34,693 bases of DNA from Streptomyces hygroscopicus subsp. hygroscopicus. GTDB taxonomy: Bacteria; Actinomycetota; Actinomycetes; Streptomycetales; Streptomycetaceae. A program made the position numbers and the translations under genes. Position 1 is the first letter of the stretch; each line of letters starts with the position of its first letter. The notes beneath the pieces were generated by a model that saw only the letters and a program-made list of their open reading frames with translations, did not search any database and was not told the DNA's origin. The stretch is taken from contig NZ_BBOX01000304.1 of assembly GCF_001553455.1 (NCBI RefSeq), positions 1 to 34,693 of the forward strand. Direction: 5' to 3'. Shown in pieces: positions 1 to 6,596 of this stretch.

Positions 1-2
1 CC

Positions 3-2567
3 CTAGTCCTCGTAGCCCAGGTGCAGATCGCGCTCCGTACGGCCGCCGCCCGCGATCTGGAGGACCGTCGCGACCGGCGGGTAGCCCGCGGCGATGACGG
101 TGTATTCGCCGGCCGACAGGTCGATGAAGCGGAACGCGCCGTCGGGGCCGGTCGTCGCGGTGTCGACCACATTGCCCGCCGCGTCCAGCAGCGTGACCCG
201 GGCGTCCTCCACCACCCGGCCGCCGGTGGCCCGGACGACCCCGCGCAGCACCGCGCCTCCGGCCAGTTCGATGTCCTGCCGGGTCTCCCGGGCGGCCTGG
301 ACGGTGATGGGGAGAGCGGCGGGGCGGAACGCGGGGGCGCTGGCGGCGAGGGTGTACTCCCCCGCCACCAACTCGTCCATCACATAGCCCCCTTCGCGTC
401 CGCTGCGGGTGGCCGCGACGACCTCGCCGCGGACATCGGTCAGGGTGACGGTCGCCTCCCTCACGGGCGTGCCGTCCGCCGTGAGGACGGCACCGGCGAG
501 CCGGCCCGCGCCGCCGAGGACCACGTCCAGCTCGACCGGCCGGTCCCCGACGGTGACGCTGACGGCGCGCGGCTGGTGGCCGCCGGCCGCCGCGATCAGG
601 ACGTAGGACCCGGCGCCGGGGGTGCTCAGCGCGTACCGCCCGTCCTCCCCGGTGGCGCCGCGCCCGATCTGGCGTCCGCCGACGTCGATGAGGGTCAGGG
701 CGGCCCGGGGGACCGAGGTGCCGTCGTGGTGCTGGACCGTGCCGCAGACCGGGACGCCCGCGGCGGGCGGCGGCGCGGTGGACGCGCCCGCCGCGGCGTG
801 CCGGGGCCCGGTGCCCGTGCGCGCGGCGGGCACCACGGGCTCTTGCAGGTCTTGCTGGACGGCGTAGTCGGTGTGGGACACCAGAGGTTTCTCCTTCAGC
901 AGGAAGGCGAGCAGGAAGCCCAGGACGAGCACCGGCACGAGGTAGAGGAAGATCCGCGGCATGGCGTGGGCGTACGCCGCGATGTAGCCGTCGCGCAGGG
1001 CGTCCGGCATCGCGTGCACCATCTGCGGGGTGACCGAGTCGGGGTCGGGCAGATTGGAGCCGTCGCCGCCGCGCCCGTGCCCCGCCCCGGAGGGCAGGTC
1101 GGCCTTGAGGCGGTCGGCGAGCCGGCCTGTGAAGAGCGTGCCGAAGACGGCCGCGCCGACGCTGCCGCCGATCTGCCGGAAGTAGTTGTTGGCGCTGGTG
1201 GCCGAGCCGAGGTCGGCCGCGGGCACGGAGTTCTGCACGGCGAGCACGAGCACCGGCAGGACCAGCCCGATGCCGAGGCCGAGGACGCCCATCCACAGGC
1301 TGTAGTCCAGGCGGGAGGTGTCCTCCTGGAGCCGGGAGAGCAGCCACATCCCGGCGATGGAGACCAGCCCGCCGACCACCGGAAGGGCCTTGTAGCGGCC
1401 GGTGGCGCTGATCAGCTGGCCGGAGACGATGGAGGCCAGCACCATGCCGCCCATCATGGGCACCATCAGCAGCCCCGACTCGGTGGCGGAGACGCCGTCG
1501 ACCATCTGCAGGAAGGTCGGCAGGTAGCTGGCGGCGCCGAAGAGGGCGACCCCGATGACGGCGCCGATCAGCCCGCTGACGCAGAAGACCCCGTCGCGGA
1601 ACAGCCGCATCGGGATGATCGGTTCGGGGACGACGCACTCCACGGCGACGAACAGCACCACCGCACCCGCCGCCCCCAGGGCGAGCCCGAGGATGACGCG
1701 GGAGTCCCACGCGTACTCCGTGCCGCCCCAACTCGTCAGCAGCACCGCGCAGGTGGAGAACAGCGACAGGAACAGCGCGCCCAGGAAGTCGAAGCGGGCC
1801 CGGCGCGGCGGTTCCGGCACCTTGAGGACGGCGGCCACGACGGCGAGGGTGACCAGCCCGAAGGGGATGTTGACGTAGAAGCACCAGCGCCAGGAGACAT
1901 GGTCGGTGAAGAACCCGCCGAGCAGCGGCCCGGCCACCGAGGCGAGGCCGAACGCGGCTCCGATGAGTCCCATATAGCGGCCGCGTTCCCGGGGAGGAAC
2001 GATATCGGCCATGATCGCCTGCACGCCGATCATCAGACCGCCGGCGCCCACGCCCTGCACCGCCCGGAAGACGATCAGCTCGTCCATCGTGCGGGACCAG
2101 CCGGCGAGCGCGGATCCGGCGACGAAGACGACGATCGCGAAGACGAAGACGCTCTTGCGGCCGAGGAGATCGCCCAGCTTGCCGTAGAGCGGCAGCACGA
2201 TGGTGACCGCGAGGAGATAGGAGGTGACGGTCCAGGACATCTTGTCCAGGCCGTGGAGTTCACCGACCACCTCGGGGAGGGCGGTGGCGACGATGGTCTG
2301 GTCGAGGGCCGCGAGCAGCAGCGCGAGCATCAGCCCGAAGAAGACCGTGCGCACCCGGGCCGGGCTGAGCGGGGCCGGGTCGGTGTCCCGGCCCCCGCCG
2401 CGGGCCGGGGCGGTGTCCCGCACCGCCGGGGGCGGCGCCGCGTCCGCCCCGGTCTCCCCGGCTCCGCCTGCGGCGGCGTGGGCGGGAGGGCCCGCCGGTT
2501 CGTGCCCCGCGTGCCGCTCGTGGCCTTCCCGCCGCTTCGGCACGGTGGCCCCGGTGGTGCCGCCCAC
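3..2567 (-). CDS. DHA2-family 14-TM MFS efflux transporter with C-terminal carboxypeptidase-regulatory-like repeats
   Basis: Likely proton-driven drug/metabolite exporter of the EmrB/QacA (DHA2) group in the cytoplasmic membrane. The 854-residue product has a low-complexity hydrophilic N-terminus (about 1-70) and then fourteen hydrophobic segments (about 72-575). The DHA2 motifs ALDQTIVATALP in TM1, GKLGDLLGRK in loop 2-3 and the TM5 motif ASVAGPLLGG are visible. Residues about 605-850 hold three similar beta-sandwich repeats, each with a D-G/E-G-x-Y-x-L or G-E-Y-T pattern, as in carboxypeptidase regulatory-like domains. The start is GTG at 2567, with an AGGGGAGAAGG Shine-Dalgarno upstream. 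The frame is complete, with the stop at 3-5. The substrate is unknown. The odd feature is the repeat domain, which a 14-TM topology would place inside the cell although such folds are usually extracytoplasmic. Confidence 0.93.
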   Translation of the reverse strand: MGGTTGATVPKRREGHERHAGHEPAGPPAHAAAGGAGETGADAAPPPAVRDTAPARGGGRDTDPAPLSPARVRTVFFGLMLALLLAALDQTIVATALPEVVGELHGLDKMSWTVTSYLLAVTIVLPLYGKLGDLLGRKSVFVFAIVVFVAGSALAGWSRTMDELIVFRAVQGVGAGGLMIGVQAIMADIVPPRERGRYMGLIGAAFGLASVAGPLLGGFFTDHVSWRWCFYVNIPFGLVTLAVVAAVLKVPEPPRRARFDFLGALFLSLFSTCAVLLTSWGGTEYAWDSRVILGLALGAAGAVVLFVAVECVVPEPIIPMRLFRDGVFCVSGLIGAVIGVALFGAASYLPTFLQMVDGVSATESGLLMVPMMGGMVLASIVSGQLISATGRYKALPVVGGLVSIAGMWLLSRLQEDTSRLDYSLWMGVLGLGIGLVLPVLVLAVQNSVPAADLGSATSANNYFRQIGGSVGAAVFGTLFTGRLADRLKADLPSGAGHGRGGDGSNLPDPDSVTPQMVHAMPDALRDGYIAAYAHAMPRIFLYLVPVLVLGFLLAFLLKEKPLVSHTDYAVQQDLQEPVVPAARTGTGPRHAAAGASTAPPPAAGVPVCGTVQHHDGTSVPRAALTLIDVGGRQIGRGATGEDGRYALSTPGAGSYVLIAAAGGHQPRAVSVTVGDRPVELDVVLGGAGRLAGAVLTADGTPVREATVTLTDVRGEVVAATRSGREGGYVMDELVAGEYTLAASAPAFRPAALPITVQAARETRQDIELAGGAVLRGVVRATGGRVVEDARVTLLDAAGNVVDTATTGPDGAFRFIDLSAGEYTVIAAGYPPVATVLQIAGGGRTERDLHLGYED

Positions 2568-2773
2568 GTCCTTCTCCCCTCGCCATATCTGCGCCGCCCA
2601 TTTCTCGCATCACGCGCAATGACGGGCAAACAGCGACGAATCGCCGACGAGGGGGCGTCGATGGCGTTCCCCCCGGTGAGAGTGGGTACGGAGGGATGCC
2701 GGACGGCGGAGAAAACCACCCGAACCGGTGAATGCGACGTCCGGTCCGGGGACGAGGGCCGGAGCGCCGGGCG

Positions 2774-3217
2774 CTACTGGGCCGTCTCGGCGGCGAGCTT
2801 GGCCAGCAGTTCGTCGTAGATCCGGGCCAGCCCCTTGGGGGCGAAGGTCCGCTCGAAGAAGCCGCCGATGCCGCCCGCGCCGGTCCAGGTGGAGGTGACG
2901 ACCACCCGCGACCTGCCCTCACCCGCCGGGGTGACCGTCCAGGTGGTGACCATCGAGGAGTTGCGGTCCTTCTCGACCAGCTGACCGTCGGTCGGCTCGG
3001 AGACCTCCAGCAGGCAGTCGCGCACCCGCTTGCTGGTGGCCTGGAGCTTCCAGTGCACGACGGTGCCCTCGCCGTCGCCGCCCTCGCGCACCTCGTACTC
3101 GCTGAACTGCTGCGGAAGCAGCCGGGGACGGGTCTCGCGGTAGTCGGCGAGTGCGTCGAACACGTCCTCGGGCTTACCCGTGACGATCCGCTCCGTGGTG
3201 GCCTCGACCTGCCCCAT
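2774..3217 (-). CDS. SRPBCC (START/polyketide-cyclase-like) family protein
   Basis: Small helix-grip protein of 147 residues, the usual length for the SRPBCC superfamily, which binds hydrophobic ligands. The N-terminal stretch TTERIVTGKPEDVFDALADY is the typical first strand and helix (VWDALADFENLPRW-like). It is followed by alternating strands (TVVHWKL, VTTWTVTP, SRVVVTSTW) and a long C-terminal helix ending LLAKLAAETAQ. I chose the ATG at 3217 because GGAAGGA lies 6-7 nt upstream; an in-frame start 78 nt earlier would add an unrelated stretch. It is transcribed divergently from the radical SAM stub. The ligand is unknown. Confidence 0.85.
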   Translation of the reverse strand: MGQVEATTERIVTGKPEDVFDALADYRETRPRLLPQQFSEYEVREGGDGEGTVVHWKLQATSKRVRDCLLEVSEPTDGQLVEKDRNSSMVTTWTVTPAGEGRSRVVVTSTWTGAGGIGGFFERTFAPKGLARIYDELLAKLAAETAQ

Positions 3218-3374
3218 CGCTTTTCCTTCCACGCTCGGCGTGGCGCCCGTACCCGCGACGCCCTGACAAGCGCAAGCCAACCACCTCGGGGGCACCCGCC
3301 CAAATCCAGGCTTGACGCAAACGAATCAAACTTGTGTTCTATTGTGGTACCGAGCGAGACCGGAGGTGCCTGCC

Positions 3375-3512
3375 ATGCGCTGGGACAACCTGACCAGAGA
3401 CGACGAGGCGGCCACCCCGGCCCTGTTCGCCGCGGACGCGGTGACCACCCGCACCTTCGACACGTCGACTCTGGCTCCAGACACACATCACAGCGCTACT
3501 CTTGACGGGTGA
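3375..3512 (+). pseudogene. 5' stub of an Rv2578c-family radical SAM gene interrupted by an integrated element
   Basis: A GGAGG site (3362-3366) precedes ATG 3375. The first about 29 residues (MRWDNLTRDDEAATPALFAA, then DAVTTRTFDT) match what I recall as the N-terminus of actinobacterial Rv2578c-family radical SAM proteins. In that family FDT is followed by PEFRG and then the CxxxCxxC cluster. Here, after TTCGACAC near 3462, the sequence changes to unrelated residues and stops at 3510-3512. No iron-sulfur motif or SAM domain follows anywhere nearby, so the gene is truncated. The break point is where a serine integrase attachment site would be expected. The stub's TGA overlaps the GTG start of the integrase gene (GTGA). 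Family assignment rests on a short stretch. Confidence 0.7.
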
Positions 3513-4984
3513 CCAGACCACGAAAGAGGGCCAGCCTGTACGTCCGGCTGTCCGTCGCCGCCGACGCGGAGAATGTCTCCCTGGAAGGCATGATCGATGA
3601 CATGCGGGCCCTGTGTGAGCGGGAGAACCTCGAAGAAGTAGCCCTCCACATCGATGATGGTAAGTCCGGTGGCCGACGTGACCGCGACGAATTGCAGGCG
3701 TGGCTGAACGACGCTCGGATCGGTGCGTGTGACGTCCTGGTGAACCCTGTCACCGACCGACTGACCCGCGAGGGCCTGAACGTCGCCGCGACGATCCTGG
3801 ACGTCCTTGAGGGGAAGGACCCGACTACCGGCAAGTTGGCCCACAAGCCGGTCCGCCTTCTCGACTGTAACGGCCTGGACTCCCTCCACGGTGACGCCTT
3901 CCGCTTCCGCTTCGTCATCCAGGCCGAAGTCGGTCGAGCGGAGCGGGAACGCATCCGCCAGCGGAGCCGCGACAGGGCCCGCCGCCTTCGCCACGCTGGC
4001 CGCTGGGGCGGTGGAACCCCACCCTTCGGATACAAGGCCGTACCGAACCCAGAACTGACCGAAGACGGGGAGTCGAAGGGCTGGGTCCTGGCTGTAGAGC
4101 CAACGGAGGCGAAGTACATCCGCGATGCGGCGGAGTCCCTCCTGCAAACAGAACCAGACCCGCTCAACAAGGTCGTCCGGCGCCTGAACCACGCTGGCGT
4201 CAGGCCCAGGCGCGCAAAGGAGTGGTCACGCCAGACGCTGGCCAAAGTTCTGACCGGTGATCACATCATGGGCCGCGCTGTCGAGAATGGCCGTCCGATA
4301 CGTGACGACGAAGGCAACATCCTTACCCCCTGGCCAGAGATCCTGACTCCCGGACAGGTGACCGCTCTTCGCGCTGTCCTGGCCCCGAACCCAGATGCTC
4401 CGTACAGCGGTGGTCGTCGCCCGGCCAGACTCCTGTCTTCGCTCCTGACCTGTCCGGGGTGCCTGTCCGTTCTCCAGGTCTTCCGGCGGAAGTCGCGAAC
4501 GATGAACCCTGATCCGGTCATCGGCTACCGCTGTACGACACGGAGCCAGGGCGGGACCTGTCCGTCCCCGGTCAGCGTGACCGCCGGACCGATCGAGGAG
4601 TACGTGACTGACCTCTACCTGTCCACCGTTGGCCACATGCCCATGTACCGGGAACGGACAGTGGTGTCCGGAGTGGAGGAGCTGGCCGCCGTGGAGGCAG
4701 ACATCAGGGAGACCCTGGCCGACCTGGCCACACACGCGGACGCAGCCACCTTCACGCGCCTCCAGCAGCTCCAGGCCCGCCGGGACGAGCTGGCCGCCGC
4801 CGAGCCTGACCGGCGGACAGAAATGATTCGGACCGGCCAGACCATGGCGGAGTACTGGGCGGACGCCATGGTGGACGACCGCCGGGAACTACTTGCCAAG
4901 GCGTTCGAGGAACTGACCGTGCTCCCTGGCAAGAGGGGCCGGAAGGGTTTCGACCCCACGCGGCTGCGGAGTCGATGGGCGTAG
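3509..4984 (+). CDS. Large serine recombinase (site-specific integrase)
   Basis: Phage- or element-type integrase of 491 residues that would cut and rejoin attP and attB through a phosphoserine. The resolvase domain spans about 8-150, with the nucleophile probably Ser15 in SLYVRLS and the arginine-rich segments RRDRDEL and DRLTREG. The recombinase domain follows (about 165-290: PFGYKAV, HIMGRAV, ILTPGQV). A zinc ribbon comes next (CPGC, then a Cys pair around 345-356), then a coiled coil (about 390-430). The start is GTG at 3509, overlapping the stop of the preceding stub, with no good Shine-Dalgarno of its own, so translation is probably coupled to the host-gene stub. Codon use is less GC-biased than in neighbours, which fits transfer. 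No excisionase or other phage gene is adjacent. Confidence 0.95.
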   Translation: MTRPRKRASLYVRLSVAADAENVSLEGMIDDMRALCERENLEEVALHIDDGKSGGRRDRDELQAWLNDARIGACDVLVNPVTDRLTREGLNVAATILDVLEGKDPTTGKLAHKPVRLLDCNGLDSLHGDAFRFRFVIQAEVGRAERERIRQRSRDRARRLRHAGRWGGGTPPFGYKAVPNPELTEDGESKGWVLAVEPTEAKYIRDAAESLLQTEPDPLNKVVRRLNHAGVRPRRAKEWSRQTLAKVLTGDHIMGRAVENGRPIRDDEGNILTPWPEILTPGQVTALRAVLAPNPDAPYSGGRRPARLLSSLLTCPGCLSVLQVFRRKSRTMNPDPVIGYRCTTRSQGGTCPSPVSVTAGPIEEYVTDLYLSTVGHMPMYRERTVVSGVEELAAVEADIRETLADLATHADAATFTRLQQLQARRDELAAAEPDRRTEMIRTGQTMAEYWADAMVDDRRELLAKAFEELTVLPGKRGRKGFDPTRLRSRWA

Positions 4985-5187
4985 GAGGCCGACGCGGGAG
5001 ACGGCTGGGAATAGTGGCGACAGCGGAGAAGTTCTTTAGTTTTGTTGCGTCCCACTTCAATAAAGACTCTCCACTTCTTCGCCCCCTTGGGCCTTAGCCC
5101 TTTACCTGGGACAGAACGCGACTTCCGACCCAGCTGAGGTTCCCCCGCTGTGCGGGTGTGGCTGATTAGCTGGTCAGGGCGGGTTGA
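4985..5187. other. AT-richer non-coding stretch after the integrase gene
   Basis: No gene is visible here. The base composition is clearly less GC-rich than the surroundings (AT-rich runs about 5028-5070). It holds a small GGGC-CTTA-GCCC hairpin near 5088-5099 and a CTGGG/CCCAG inverted pair around 5107-5134. It is probably a remnant of the integrated element and may contain attachment-site DNA. I could not identify a convincing direct repeat with the junction at about 3462; only GTCGACT is shared (about 3464 and about 5212). Confidence 0.4.
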
Positions 5188-5466
5188 CCGACACCAGCCC
5201 TCCGTGATTGTCGACTGTGCGGCCAGCCTTTCCAGCCGACCGGCCCGGGGCGCCTGTCCGTATGCCCGTACGACGACGCTGACGACTACTGCCAGGGCCT
5301 CCAGGACGCCCAGGAGGACCTCCAGGCGGCCCGCCAGGCGGCCAGGGAGTCCGCAACATGCGACGGGCCCGGCTGCGGAGCGGCGGGCGCGCACCGCAAT
5401 GTCCGGGAGGAGCCGGAGGTCCGGGCCGACCCGCCCCCGGCGCCGTCCCAGCTGTCACTGCTGTGA
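5188..5466 (+). pseudogene. Cysteine-rich small reading frame lacking a start codon
   Basis: The frame is open from just after a TGA (5185-5187) to a TGA at 5464-5466, about 92 codons, but has no ATG, GTG or TTG start before the conserved-looking part. It encodes a possible zinc knuckle (CRLCGQPFQPTGPGR), then a helical Gln/Ala/Arg stretch, CDGPGC, and an acidic/proline tail ending QLSLL. This kind of protein is common on actinobacterial mobile elements. The tail could alternatively be the 3' end of the interrupted radical SAM gene. Without a start it looks like a 5'-truncated remnant. The identity is not certain. Confidence 0.4.
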
Positions 5467-5521
5467 GCCCGCGCGCCCGGCCGCCCGGCGGTACCGCCCG
5501 CCCCGGTCGCCCCCGCTCCCC

Positions 5522-6202
5522 TCACGGCACCCGCGCCTCCCCCACACTCTCCGCCGGACCGGCCCTGCCCGCCGGCTCCGGGGCGCCGCCGCCCGTGACG
5601 GCGCCCTCGCCGGTGATCCGGGCCAGGGCGGCGGACGCCGCCGCGCTGAGGCGGATGTGCCGGGCGGCGGCGGTCAGGGCCGGGATGGCGCGCTCGTCAC
5701 CGATCGCGCCCAGGCCCTCGACACAGGCGCGGGCGATCGCCCAGTGCCGGTCCCGGGCCGCCAATTGCCGCTCCAGCGCGGCGACCAGGGCCGGTACGGA
5801 CTCGGGGGCACGCAGCTCCACCAGCAGCCGGATGGGATGCAGGGAGTACGCGGTGCGCAGCGGGTTCGTGGCCAGGGCGGCGGCGGCCCGCGCGGTGCGC
5901 GGATCGCCGAGCCGGGCCAGCACCCGGGCGGCGGTCGCGCAGCGGGCCGGCTCACGGTAGTTGAGCAGGAGAACGAGGGTTTCGAAGGCCCGGCGGTCGC
6001 CCGCGCTGCCGAGCACGAAGGCCGCGGTCTCCCGCGCCCACAGCGGCTGCTCCGGCGCGACCAGGATGCGGGCCAGCTGCTCGCGCGCCGCGGGGGTGCC
6101 CTGGCGTACGAGCGCGAGCAGTGAGGCATGGGCCGCGGTTTCCTGGGGGGTCGTGAGCGAGGCCCGTACCCGCTCCGTCAGCGTCCGGAATTCATCGTCC
6201 AT
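5522..6202 (-). CDS. HEAT-repeat domain protein
   Basis: Predicted cytoplasmic alpha-solenoid of 226 residues. Several HEAT/PBS-lyase-like helical pairs are visible: RETAAFVLGSAGDRRAFETL (about 57-76), CATAARVLARLGDPRTARAA (about 88-107) and CVEGLGAIGDERAIPALTAA (about 158-177). Such proteins act as binding scaffolds; no catalytic residues are seen. The last 30 residues are a disordered Gly/Pro/Ala tail. ATG 6202 is preceded by GGGGAGGGGAG. It is transcribed divergently from the EMC block with 394 bp between starts, and a functional link is not shown by the sequence. Confidence 0.8.
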   Translation of the reverse strand: MDDEFRTLTERVRASLTTPQETAAHASLLALVRQGTPAAREQLARILVAPEQPLWARETAAFVLGSAGDRRAFETLVLLLNYREPARCATAARVLARLGDPRTARAAAALATNPLRTAYSLHPIRLLVELRAPESVPALVAALERQLAARDRHWAIARACVEGLGAIGDERAIPALTAAARHIRLSAAASAALARITGEGAVTGGGAPEPAGRAGPAESVGEARVP

Positions 6203-6257
6203 ACGAGGTCTCCCCTCCCCGGTGGGCCGCGACCCGGCACGGCCTCACGATGAGCTC

Positions 6258-6286
6258 TGGCATATGGGTTACCCACGGGTTAATAT
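6258..6286 (+). promoter_or_regulatory. Predicted promoter with palindromes in the spacer, upstream of the hydroxyacyl-CoA dehydrogenase gene
   Basis: A -35-like TGGCAT (6258-6263) and a good -10 TAATAT (6281-6286) are separated by exactly 17 nt. The spacer holds TGGGTTACCCA (6265-6275, perfect palindrome) overlapping ACCCACGGGT (6271-6280). The first start codon with a Shine-Dalgarno is 6597, so the leader would be about 300 nt. The stretch 6287-6580 is otherwise non-coding as far as I can see. Confidence 0.45.
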
Positions 6287-6596
6287 GACGACACGAGCAG
6301 CACCCCTGCTCCGGCGGCCTGGTGACGCAGCCGCCTTTGTGCGACGTCGGTTCGGCGGTTCGGAAAAGCGAGTACGGCACGGCCCCGGGACAGGGCCGGC
6401 CGCGTGTCTCCCATGGGCAGTCTCCTCCGTACGGCGCTGTCCGTCAGGGAGCGTGCAAGACCTTCCGTCGGGGATGTGTGCCGACCGCGTCCAGCCCCCG
6501 CGCACGCGCGGGGTGAGCGGCATCAGCGGCATGGCACGAGCTCCCCTCAGTCGTCACATCATCCCCGTCCCCGGGGAACACCCTCTGGAGTCCGTG

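Noticed and set aside
21..2819. Very long plus-strand open frame opposite the efflux pump gene
   Set aside because: It is the antisense shadow of a well-supported transporter; composition is typical of GC-rich opposite-strand frames and no domain is recognisable.
3464..5218. GTCGACT at both sides of the integrase as att core
   Set aside because: Seven bases are shared at about 3464 and about 5212, but this is too short in a GC-rich genome with many such sites, and the sequence after the second copy is not the expected continuation of the radical SAM gene.
5961..6596. In-frame upstream extension of the hydroxyacyl-CoA dehydrogenase
   Set aside because: The part before 6597 overlaps the HEAT-repeat gene and then the predicted promoter; it has no coding character, and ATG 6597 has a well-placed Shine-Dalgarno.
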